The translations under genes and the position numbers were made by a program. The notes below the pieces were generated by a model. The model was given only the letters and a program-made list of their open reading frames with translations, had not been told where the DNA came from and did not search any database. Below, in pieces: positions 53,201 through 60,033 of a stretch of DNA of 60,033 nucleotides. Source of the stretch: a candidate division WOR-3 bacterium (GTDB taxonomy: Bacteria; SDB-A); contig JAFGON010000022.1 in assembly GCA_016926475.1 (NCBI GenBank), positions 1 to 60,033 on the forward strand, read 5' to 3'. Positions within the stretch are counted from its first letter, which is position 1; each line of letters starts with the position of its first letter.

Positions 53201-55885
53201 AGAGGAAATGGCTGGAGGCTTTACAAAATTCCACTCCACGACAGCGGCGTCGGAACATACGTCGGATCTCCGGACTGGGAGAGAATCCGATACGCGAGAA
53301 TATGGGTTGACAGCTTCTCTTCCCAGACCGATTCGATTCTCTTCGGAGGAATCTCTGTATCCGGAAACAGGTGGAAAAGAAACGATGTCTATTCCTTGGA
53401 TTCGACAGCAATAGAGATCCCCCAGGAGTTTTTTGAGGTGACAACCCGCAACAACTACGACGACCCCTCTTACGTTCCACCCTTTGACCCGGGCAAAGAC
53501 AACTACGGCAACACCAAAAAAGAACAATCCATGGCTTTCGTCTTCAGAAACTTGGGCTACAACAGAGTCGGAGGCTGCTACTACGCGACCGTCGTTGAAG
53601 ACAACTACAATAACTACAGAAGGATGCTCCTATACATTCACGGAGAAGGACAGGACGGTTATTTTTCGATAAAATTCGGCGGAGACACCCTCTCTTTCTA
53701 CGAATACAGAGCACCCATACCGACTGGCTGGCAGGAACTTACTGTAGATTTTGAAAAATTCATAGACCTCAAAAAATCCATAGAGGGCGACACCACCGGA
53801 ACATGGAACTCTGAAAACTATTACGTAACGACTTACGGAGCGAACAAACCCTCGCTGACGAAAATCAACAGGACGACAATGAGCGTTGTCAGCGAAGAAC
53901 AGATCACAGGGATAGAGGGTGAGTTGTGGATAGACGATATCAGGCTCGTCTCCCCTTACCGTGAGACCGGCAGAGCCGCGAACCTCAGCGTAGGAATGTC
54001 TTTCGGCGATGTCTTGTCAGTTAACCTGACAGGTTCACAGTACGAAGCGGATTACCAAAAGATAACAGATCAAACCGGAAGCGGCTCCACGACGACAAAT
54101 TATTCCGGAACAGCGATTTTTCAAGGGGGCAAAATATTCCCTTCAAAATGGCTTATATCTTTCCCGTTCACTGCTTCTCTGACCATGTCAGAAAACCTAC
54201 CAAAATTCTACCCGGGTTCGGACATAAGGCTCGACGGTCAGGAGTCGAGGGACAAGTCTTCCAATTCCCAGACCAGGCATTTTTCTTTCGCTTTTTCAAA
54301 GTCCGGAAAAACATTGAACGCTTTAGCTTCGCTTATAATTGACCATTCGAGGTTCAGCTACTCATGGACAAACGTCAACAACCTCTCCTACAACAGAGCC
54401 GATTCATCTTGGGTCAAAACAGCCGTCTATTCATGGACAATCAGCCCGCATATCAAACCGCTGAACATCGCCGGCCAGGAAATAGGGACATTTTTCAACA
54501 ACATAAGTTTCACCTCGACTTATTCCTATACAAAAGTCTCTTCGCATCTTATTCCAGACACCTCCGGTCAACTCCTTCAAAGCCTGCTTCAGAGAAATCT
54601 CAACTCTACGATGAGCCTTAGTTACAACCTTTTAAAACCCATGAACATTACTTATTCGGTTTCCCAGAGCAGGGACCTTGAATTAGATGATTACATATTC
54701 GGAAGGCAGACTATAAAAACACAGAGGGTTTCAGCGAGGTACAGCTCATTGCCCCTTCCCTTTATAAGACCGACAATTTCTTGGGAGACAAACTATTCTG
54801 AAGACTCCCGCCCAGAGCTTCGCATGACCTACGACACGACGGATATTTTCAACGTCTCAAACACCAACACGCTTTCTTTCAACACTACGATAAGTTTCGT
54901 TCAACCCCTCGAATTCGCAGGAAGAATAAGAGACGAGAGCAAGGATTCCGCGGCGTCAGTCGGGTCTCCCCAGTGGATGCTTCTCAACCTCGGAAAACTC
55001 GGCAGGAGCATAACTCCTGTGAGTTTGACTGCATCGAGAACGAGGACGACGCGTCTTTACAGGCTCACGATGACGCCCGACTGGAAATACCAGCTCGGTT
55101 TGGTCGAGAACATAGATCCAGTATCAACAGGCAAATACGTCTCTCCAAACGACTATTTCGGCTGGACTTACAGCTTCACGGGAAGTTCGGGATTCAATTT
55201 CACGTACATAACATCATCTGTTAATTTTGCCTGGTCTAAAAACACAGGCGGCAACATCGGCAACATGACATACACAGAATCGGTGACATGGCCGAGATTC
55301 GTACTGAATTTTTTAAACTTTCAGAAACTTCTGCAAATCAGAGCTCTTGAGAATTCAACGGTTTCTACGGGCTTCACCTCTACGAGAACCAGATCAGGAC
55401 CAGAAGATCAAGATCCGACGAGAAAGACGAAAGGGATAGACTTTTCCCCTCTTGTATCTGTTCAACTTCGGTGGAGAAATGGACTCTCGACAGTTTTTTC
55501 TACTTCCAGAACCCAGAACGACATAGACAACCTCGGCGTCATAAGAACTCTAACGAGACAGGAAAACAACGCTATTTCAGCCACCTTAGGTTATACCTTT
55601 TCAGCTCCGGGGGGCCTGCCTCTTTTCGGCAGAACCCTCAGGTTCAACTCTCTGATGACATTCTCTATCAACTACACTTTCAACACAGCGAAAGAATCCT
55701 ACAGGACTTCAGGAGAAATAATATCCTATAGGTCCAACTACACGATTTCACCGACCGCTTCTTACAATTTTTCACAAAACGCGACAGGTGGTCTAAATGG
55801 CACCTATTCTATCAACGAGGACAGACAAACCGGCAGAAAGATTCGGAACGTAGGTTTGAATGTTTGGGCTGAATTTAGATTCTGA
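50282..55885 (+). CDS. sprA: SprA-family type IX secretion outer-membrane translocon
   Basis: 1867 residues. The start is a TTG at 50282, overlapping the previous stop; the signal peptide follows ('LLLLAILLPFTDFLLLHSLSAQ' in part). The N-terminal region 'LPELEMKQQLNVNLQGTIGQ' with 'NVFVDHNSEAQADLKNKIRL' and 'IHLIEMGHTQLSLPG' is the SprA signature. Acidic DxDxDG-type loops occur near 500 ('DDDDDGYIDDG'), 880 ('TEDRNRNGVLDIGED') and 940 ('TEDLNGDGILNL'). The remainder is long barrel-type strands ending 'NVWAEFRF'. In Flavobacterium SprA is the giant 36-strand pore of the T9SS. Bacteroidota members are longer (about 2,400). The C-terminal-signal proteins in this window are its likely substrates. 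Confidence 0.9.
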   Translation: MNKILKKLLLLAILLPFTDFLLLHSLSAQESLAQESPFISPIGEMLHDYVFRNLTRLKFRQTILPERGLLIEEVFYDSMALWTENIVAVEDFKNYAYKLSLKNKLADYTVAYLQQQQVFSNQGLIPDIELPIRMPTAIAGFIGQGGNLRINGSQRIQFGGSQSTDLNAVQTEYTQNDFLPELEMKQQLNVNLQGTIGQKINVFVDHNSEAQADLKNKIRLQYRGDQDELIHLIEMGHTQLSLPGTELIGMPPIQMGLFGIKSEMQIAGVNITAIATKEEGKAESRTFVGRASVDTIILWDTDYIRRQYFWLGLPGDSIGDVNPYDSIAKLIVWVDDNNGTNNALTGAIRGDFHFYTQTQYSDTLLPPGYFDPQEAGSDNFYIFNYQTKTIELRVPLDENYALGVCYVINRRNTPGGQFYRTDTVGTVRDQYDTSQTIDIKVIKPPVERTYFPTWDLQIRNRYSLSSTAIVPGSFELKIYKHNTGSGIDEETQGSTTYLKLLGLDDDDDGYIDDGNVDYDRGFVAFPDTLPFPFASSALLEPDSIIYDTTSTNVGRKYKLVVSYKGIRNVFSLGAMNILEGSEVVTVNGERLVKNVDYTIDYDIGIITFLTDKVNDVNAVVNVDFQYAPFISLADKSLLGVRFDYRVSPAVNIGVTTLYRSVSTKEEHPQLGNEPRNITMATVDASMVFSPSFMTKAVDILPLISSSSPSNLTIRGAVAFSMPNPNTKGFVYLDDMDGNKMSLNLGVSRANWHFGSIPDDIFNNAPTYKDTSDLGMVYWYSPNDWFSKGDLFPNLPETERDDEIQVLSLVIQPRNGSTSSYASLQQCISKTGSDLSQFRYLEVWVYGDRGRVNIDLGYNITEDVARRTGVSDSIGGWNGVLNTEDRNRNGVLDIGEDVGLDEVEGRDSDHVPGDEWNDDYPDQVNNSTYRQLKGTEENTILDTEDLNGDGILNLSRDYVEYTFVPGDTTFLDIDRGNGWRLYKIPLHDSGVGTYVGSPDWERIRYARIWVDSFSSQTDSILFGGISVSGNRWKRNDVYSLDSTAIEIPQEFFEVTTRNNYDDPSYVPPFDPGKDNYGNTKKEQSMAFVFRNLGYNRVGGCYYATVVEDNYNNYRRMLLYIHGEGQDGYFSIKFGGDTLSFYEYRAPIPTGWQELTVDFEKFIDLKKSIEGDTTGTWNSENYYVTTYGANKPSLTKINRTTMSVVSEEQITGIEGELWIDDIRLVSPYRETGRAANLSVGMSFGDVLSVNLTGSQYEADYQKITDQTGSGSTTTNYSGTAIFQGGKIFPSKWLISFPFTASLTMSENLPKFYPGSDIRLDGQESRDKSSNSQTRHFSFAFSKSGKTLNALASLIIDHSRFSYSWTNVNNLSYNRADSSWVKTAVYSWTISPHIKPLNIAGQEIGTFFNNISFTSTYSYTKVSSHLIPDTSGQLLQSLLQRNLNSTMSLSYNLLKPMNITYSVSQSRDLELDDYIFGRQTIKTQRVSARYSSLPLPFIRPTISWETNYSEDSRPELRMTYDTTDIFNVSNTNTLSFNTTISFVQPLEFAGRIRDESKDSAASVGSPQWMLLNLGKLGRSITPVSLTASRTRTTRLYRLTMTPDWKYQLGLVENIDPVSTGKYVSPNDYFGWTYSFTGSSGFNFTYITSSVNFAWSKNTGGNIGNMTYTESVTWPRFVLNFLNFQKLLQIRALENSTVSTGFTSTRTRSGPEDQDPTRKTKGIDFSPLVSVQLRWRNGLSTVFSTSRTQNDIDNLGVIRTLTRQENNAISATLGYTFSAPGGLPLFGRTLRFNSLMTFSINYTFNTAKESYRTSGEIISYRSNYTISPTASYNFSQNATGGLNGTYSINEDRQTGRKIRNVGLNVWAEFRF

Positions 55886-55891
55886 CCCAGG

Positions 55892-58800
55892 ATGAAAACA
55901 TCGCGCAGATATTGCTCTCTTCTTTTTGTCGACATAGCAGGTTTCTCATCAATAGCTGAAAATTCCGACCCAGAAAACGTCAAAAAAATCCTTCAAAAAG
56001 TTTTTCTTAAATCAAACAGCATTATCAAAAGCTACGGAGGTCATTTATACCAGCTGGCAGGCGACGCAATAATATTTTCTTTTGGCTTTCCCTCTTCTAT
56101 AGAAAACCAAGACGAAAGAGCGCTTCTCGGGGCAATCGAAATTTCAAAACTGTCAAAGGAAATTTCCTCCCAAACAGGCGTCACGATAGAATTTCACATC
56201 GGGCTGCATTCCGGACTTGTGCTCACCGGCGCTATAGAAATCGAAGGGACAAGTTTTCTTTCCATCGTTGGAGACCCTGTCAACGTCGCGAGCAGGCTTC
56301 AGCAGATATGTCCTAAAAATCAAATTTATGTGAGCGACGTTGTGGTGAAAAACACTTCTCACCAGTTCAACTTCAGATTCAAAGCAGAAGTGAATTTCAA
56401 AGGCAAGAAAAAAAGTGTCGCCGTTTACAGGTTTGTTTCCGCAAAGAAAAGACGCCTGAGCAGAAGGGGGATTCGATGGGCGGAGATCCCTCTTGTCGGC
56501 AGAAATAGGGAAATGAAAGAAGCTTTGAATTTCTTCAAAGAAAGAAAAATACTGCCTTCCGTGTTATTCATCTCCGGAGAGCCGGGGGTGGGAAAGACGA
56601 GGTTTGTCGACGAATTTTTAAAAAATAATTTTTCAGAATCGTTACAAATAAAGACCAAAACCCTTTCATACGGATCCGACAGTTTTTACAGTGTCAGACA
56701 ATTCATTCAAAACTTGTTCCCAGAAATTCTGCAAAAAGAAAAAATTTCCGACCTTGAGAATTATTTAAAGACAAGAGGCGTTTTTTACTTTAAATTGGCG
56801 GCTCAAGTATTATCTGAATTCCTCTTTGAAACTCACAAAAAAAGTAATGAGACCCAGAAGACAAGGTTTCTTTTGAAGATAATCACAGATTTAACTCAAT
56901 ACAAGATTAATTCGTCATCAGCGGAAGGGTTGTTTTTGGTCTTTGAAGACCTGCACTGGGCCAGTAAACCTCTTTTTGAAATGATATTTGCTCTTTTATC
57001 GGAGTTGCCGTATCAAAGAGTATCCTTTCTGATGATAGCCAGATATTCAAAACATCTAAATCTATTAAATGAATTTTTGGAAAAATTCAAAAAAATTTCC
57101 ATAGTCAGACAAATAGAACTCATGCCTCTTGAAAAAGAACAATCCGACAAGATGATTTCGTTTATCCTTAAAATCGCAAACATACCAGATGTGTTGAAAA
57201 CAAAAATAATTGACTACAGCCAGGGAAATCCTTTTTTCCTGGAAGAGATCTCAAAAATGCTGGTAGAAAAAGGTGTCGTCTGGAGAGAAAAAAACTCCTG
57301 GAGAGGAAAAGTTCCAAAAAACTTCGAAATTCCACAATCCATTGGAGAAATTATTTTAAGTCGTTTTGACCTTTTGGAAGAAAAAACAAAAAGACTCCTC
57401 GAATTGGCTTCAGCGGCAGGATGTTGTTTTTCAAAGGATATGGTCTTCAAAATCAGCTTTTTAAACGAATTCAAAGCTTTCGAAGAAGCTTTGGAAAGGA
57501 ATTTTGTCACAAAAACAAAACCAGGAGAATACTCTTTTACCCACATTCTGATAAGGGATTCGGTTTATTCAAATCTCTCGAACGAAGAAAAGATCATGCT
57601 TCACAGAGAAATTTTCAACTACCTAAAAAAACTTTACCCTAATGAAATTTCAAAAGCCCATCTTCTCGCACACCACGCTGAGGCTTCGGAAAATTGGGAA
57701 CAAGCATTCAAGTACAATTATATTTCTTCAATTCACGACATGAAGAGATATTCTTTTCACCACAGCATTGAGTATTTGGACAAGTGTGCAAAAATTCTCC
57801 AAAAAAAACTGTACAGGCCTGAAAGTAAACCGCTTTTTGACTACTTCATGTCCAACGCGAGAATACACGGAATAATCGGTAACTACAGGAAATCCCAGAA
57901 GTATTTTCAAGACGCCAGAAAAATTTCTATGGATACGTCTCAAAAAATCGACTATCGGCTTGAACTATCCAACCAGCTATTTCGAGTGAGTCAGTACAGG
58001 CAGGCAAAAGAGCATCTTGAAAATGCTCTTTCTCTCACACTTAAAAACAGAAGTTTACCCGATCGAAGAAAAAAGCTTTTCAACACATACATGAATCTCG
58101 CTGATGTACATTATTTTTTGGGAGACATTAAAGACGCAAAACTGATGTTGAAAAAAGCAAAAAGGTTCATCACTGATAATAAAAGTTACGAATACCTGAA
58201 CTACATCGGCAAGTTGGCTGACATTCTCAACGACAACGGACAATCGCTTAAAGCCCTAAAGATAAGGCTGGAAATTGAAAAGGTTACAAAAAAAAGGAAA
58301 TGGTTGACCTTTTTGTCTACGAACTACAACAACCTCGGAGTTATTTACGACAACGTTAAACAACCCCAAAAAGCATTGACCTCGTACCAAAAAGCAAACG
58401 AAATTGACCACAAAACCGGTTATCTCCTGGGAGAAGCCATAACTTCCTACAACATTTCAACCTACTATTCCGAGTTCGGCAAAAACGAAGACGCGCTTAA
58501 ATGGCTCGACAAATACCATGGATTGAACGTGAAAATAGAAAACAGACTCGGGGAGGGTTATTACAACCTCGGTCTGGCGGAAGTCAGTTACAACAAAAAC
58601 GAAGTCTCGAATTCAGTTGAATATTTGATAATTTCACACAAGGTTTTCAAAGAGCTCAACATAAAAAACATGCGGTATTACCTTCTTCAGCTTTTATTGT
58701 TACGGTCTTCAGAAATTCTCGACAGAAAAACACTGAAAAACTACCTCCCCGAATATAAAAAAACGTTCGGCAAACTGGAAAAAGACGATGAGAAGGAAAA

Positions 58801-59095
58801 TATCTCCGAATATCTCGCGGTGTTGTGTTATGTTTATTTTTCAATCGGACAGCAAAAAAAATTCATATATCTGAGAAAACTGCTCGTAAAAAACCAAAAG
58901 GCAAAACTGCCTGAAGATTTTTATTTTTTAAACGTGTATCTAACACTTTTCAAGGGTTTAGATAAAAATTATGAGAAATTGAAAAAACACGCAAAAAAAC
59001 TTTTAGAGTCCTATGAAAGTAATTTCAAAAGCAGGGAAGACAAGCAAGCTTTCAGAAGACGAAAAATCGTGGCTCAAATCTTGCGACACATATAA
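55892..59095 (+). CDS. Class III cyclase-like / AAA ATPase / TPR signalling protein
   Basis: 1067 residues, starting six bases after the SprA stop. Residues 1-185 are a class III nucleotide-cyclase domain: both metal aspartates are present ('FVDIAGF' near 12-18 and 'LAGDAIIFSF' near 55), as are the transition-state Asn and Arg ('PVNVASRLQ' near 127). The usual purine-selecting Lys and Asp are replaced by Gln and Phe. Residues about 200-450 are a STAND/AAA-type ATPase with Walker A 'GEPGVGKT' near 228 and Walker B 'FLVFEDLHW' near 350. Residues about 600-1000 are TPR-like helical repeats. This is the CyaA/soluble-cyclase-like architecture. Whether it makes cAMP is uncertain. Confidence 0.85.
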   Translation: MKTSRRYCSLLFVDIAGFSSIAENSDPENVKKILQKVFLKSNSIIKSYGGHLYQLAGDAIIFSFGFPSSIENQDERALLGAIEISKLSKEISSQTGVTIEFHIGLHSGLVLTGAIEIEGTSFLSIVGDPVNVASRLQQICPKNQIYVSDVVVKNTSHQFNFRFKAEVNFKGKKKSVAVYRFVSAKKRRLSRRGIRWAEIPLVGRNREMKEALNFFKERKILPSVLFISGEPGVGKTRFVDEFLKNNFSESLQIKTKTLSYGSDSFYSVRQFIQNLFPEILQKEKISDLENYLKTRGVFYFKLAAQVLSEFLFETHKKSNETQKTRFLLKIITDLTQYKINSSSAEGLFLVFEDLHWASKPLFEMIFALLSELPYQRVSFLMIARYSKHLNLLNEFLEKFKKISIVRQIELMPLEKEQSDKMISFILKIANIPDVLKTKIIDYSQGNPFFLEEISKMLVEKGVVWREKNSWRGKVPKNFEIPQSIGEIILSRFDLLEEKTKRLLELASAAGCCFSKDMVFKISFLNEFKAFEEALERNFVTKTKPGEYSFTHILIRDSVYSNLSNEEKIMLHREIFNYLKKLYPNEISKAHLLAHHAEASENWEQAFKYNYISSIHDMKRYSFHHSIEYLDKCAKILQKKLYRPESKPLFDYFMSNARIHGIIGNYRKSQKYFQDARKISMDTSQKIDYRLELSNQLFRVSQYRQAKEHLENALSLTLKNRSLPDRRKKLFNTYMNLADVHYFLGDIKDAKLMLKKAKRFITDNKSYEYLNYIGKLADILNDNGQSLKALKIRLEIEKVTKKRKWLTFLSTNYNNLGVIYDNVKQPQKALTSYQKANEIDHKTGYLLGEAITSYNISTYYSEFGKNEDALKWLDKYHGLNVKIENRLGEGYYNLGLAEVSYNKNEVSNSVEYLIISHKVFKELNIKNMRYYLLQLLLLRSSEILDRKTLKNYLPEYKKTFGKLEKDDEKENISEYLAVLCYVYFSIGQQKKFIYLRKLLVKNQKAKLPEDFYFLNVYLTLFKGLDKNYEKLKKHAKKLLESYESNFKSREDKQAFRRRKIVAQILRHI

Positions 59096-59158
59096 AAATT
59101 TAAACTCTTCAAGAAAAAATTCTTTTTCACGCCAGTTTTTCGGAGATATAATAGAAAA

Positions 59159-59836
59159 GTGGATATTAATCTTTTTTTGAGGTTGATAGTATCATCAATC
59201 CTCGGCGCTCTGATAGGAATCGAACGAGACGTCCACGGCAGAGCGGCCGGGCTTAGAACCCACATACTTGTCTGCTTGGGATCGGCCCTTTTCATGATAA
59301 TTTCATTCAAGATTCCCATGTCTTTCGGTAACAACGGTTCTGCCGACCCGGGAAGAATAGCGGCGCAGATACTCACCGGAATCGGTTTTATCGGAGCCGG
59401 AACAATTCTGAAAGAAGGATTCAACGTCCGCGGCCTGACGACCGCGGCATCTCTCTGGGTCACAGCCGGAATCGGCATGGCGGTAGCCGCGGGTTACTAT
59501 CAGATAGCCCTTTTATCAACTGCCTTGTCGGTGATCACGTTGATGTTTATACATGGTTTGGAGAAGAAGTTCACAAAAGACACTTACAGATTCTTGATCG
59601 TCGAAGCAGACCTCGCGTTTTCACCTTCTGTCCTGACAGATCTTCTCAAAAAACACGGAATAAAAATCATAACCTTCAGCATAAAAAAAGACTTCGCGGA
59701 AAAAACAATTCGCATAAAAATTTACCTAAAACTTTTTCACAGTGGTCCTTCTGACAAACTTTCCCACGAGATAATGAGGGAACTTGAAACGCCTGAAAAC
59801 CAAATAAGATCTATAAGGTGGGACCAGCAGATTTAA
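59159..59836 (+). CDS. MgtC/SapB-family membrane protein
   Basis: 225 residues. The N-terminal membrane domain (about 1-130) has the MgtC signature 'GALIGIERDVHGRAAGLRTH' and 'GIGFIGAGTILKEGFNVRGLTTAASLW' (given in part), with four or five helices. The C-terminal 90 residues form an ACT-like soluble domain ('RFLIVEADLAFSPSVLTDLLK'). MgtC proteins act in magnesium homeostasis and in control of the F-ATPase in pathogens; many free-living members have no assigned role. The start is a GTG at 59159; a GGAGA site lies 12 bases upstream. Confidence 0.88.
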   Translation: MDINLFLRLIVSSILGALIGIERDVHGRAAGLRTHILVCLGSALFMIISFKIPMSFGNNGSADPGRIAAQILTGIGFIGAGTILKEGFNVRGLTTAASLWVTAGIGMAVAAGYYQIALLSTALSVITLMFIHGLEKKFTKDTYRFLIVEADLAFSPSVLTDLLKKHGIKIITFSIKKDFAEKTIRIKIYLKLFHSGPSDKLSHEIMRELETPENQIRSIRWDQQI

Positions 59837-59851
59837 AACCGTAATCTTGCC

Positions 59852-59889
59852 GCTATCGGCATTCTTCATCCGAAGCCGAAAGCTTTTTT
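59852..59889 (+). terminator. Terminator after the MgtC-like gene
   Basis: GCTATCGGC (59852-59860) pairs with GCCGAAAGC (59875-59883) with one A-A mismatch, followed by six T. The final 144 bases of the window are AT-rich and hold no gene that I can support. Confidence 0.6.
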
Positions 59890-60033
59890 CTAAAAGATAT
59901 TTAAGTTAAAAATGTATTGAATTTTCATCCATAGTCTTGATAGGGAAAAAGGCAAATATTTATTTACATGGGACAATTATTAATTAAAATAGTATTGTAC
60001 TTCCGGGTGCTTAAAATTTTGATATGTTTAAAT

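Noticed and set aside
1-60033. tRNA, rRNA, CRISPR array, insertion sequence or prophage
   Set aside because: I looked through all intergenic gaps and saw no cloverleaf, regularly spaced repeats, transposase or integrase pattern. A tRNAscan/Infernal run would settle the RNA part.

Overview
The window is a densely packed chromosomal segment from a diderm (Gram-negative-type) bacterium of moderate GC. Four lines of sequence evidence point to the FCB superphylum or a neighbouring candidate phylum (WOR-3/Stahlbacteria/TA06/Cloacimonadota-like). There are secreted proteins ending in T9SS/FlgD-like C-terminal sorting domains. There is a giant SprA-family outer-membrane translocon gene. ADP-heptose LPS-core genes are present (hldD, two GT9 transferases, a gmhB-like phosphatase). 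The translation and envelope genes are in the usual diderm order. The lineage is an inference; no rRNA or tRNA gene is present to fix it. I saw no insertion sequence, prophage or CRISPR array. No gene-free stretch exceeds about 215 bases.

Layout. 1-1,900: two secreted sorting-domain proteins. 2,077-6,067: five overlapping genes (DUF503, DUF2520 Rossmann protein, RsmC-like tandem methyltransferase, BatA-like VWA protein, Mth938-like protein). 6,161-11,495: hutH, a glutaredoxin, a MATE-like membrane protein overlapping a divergent PRPP synthetase, and a lipoprotein. 11,498-17,231 (minus): purA, rnhC, a UvrD/PcrA helicase and a Na+/solute symporter. 17,384-19,414: a large secreted sorting-domain protein. 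19,627-21,351 (minus): a YfbK-like VWA lipoprotein.

21,406-33,849 (minus) is one long head-to-tail run: rplM-rpsI, then rpsB-tsf-pyrH-frr-uppS-cdsA-dxr-rseP-cinA-ddl-hldD-cysS. Most junctions overlap by 4 bases. A near-consensus promoter lies upstream of rplM and a strong hairpin lies in the rpsB leader. 34,005-38,565 (minus): mnmG, hisS, a small beta-barrel-like protein, a small membrane protein and an unknown acidic protein. 38,674-42,120 (plus): a DUF5362-like protein, two GT9 heptosyltransferases, a gmhB-like HAD phosphatase and a membrane protein. 42,115-48,705 (minus): ackA, a TrmA/RlmD-family methyltransferase, tgt, secF, secD. 48,881-59,836 (plus): two small membrane proteins, a membrane polyferredoxin overlapping SprA, a cyclase-ATPase-TPR protein six bases after SprA, and an MgtC-like protein.

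How it works together: the secretion genes (SecDF, SprA) and the sorting-domain proteins fit a Sec-then-T9SS export route. hldD, GT9 and gmhB supply the LPS core; uppS, ddl, cdsA, dxr and rseP supply lipid carriers, peptidoglycan precursors and envelope proteolysis. The most unusual segment is the polyferredoxin-SprA-cyclase cluster near the right end. The strangest enzymes are the divergent PRPP synthetase (9,371-10,495), the GmhB-like phosphatase without zinc cysteines (41,001-41,549), and a cyclase lacking the usual purine-selecting residues.
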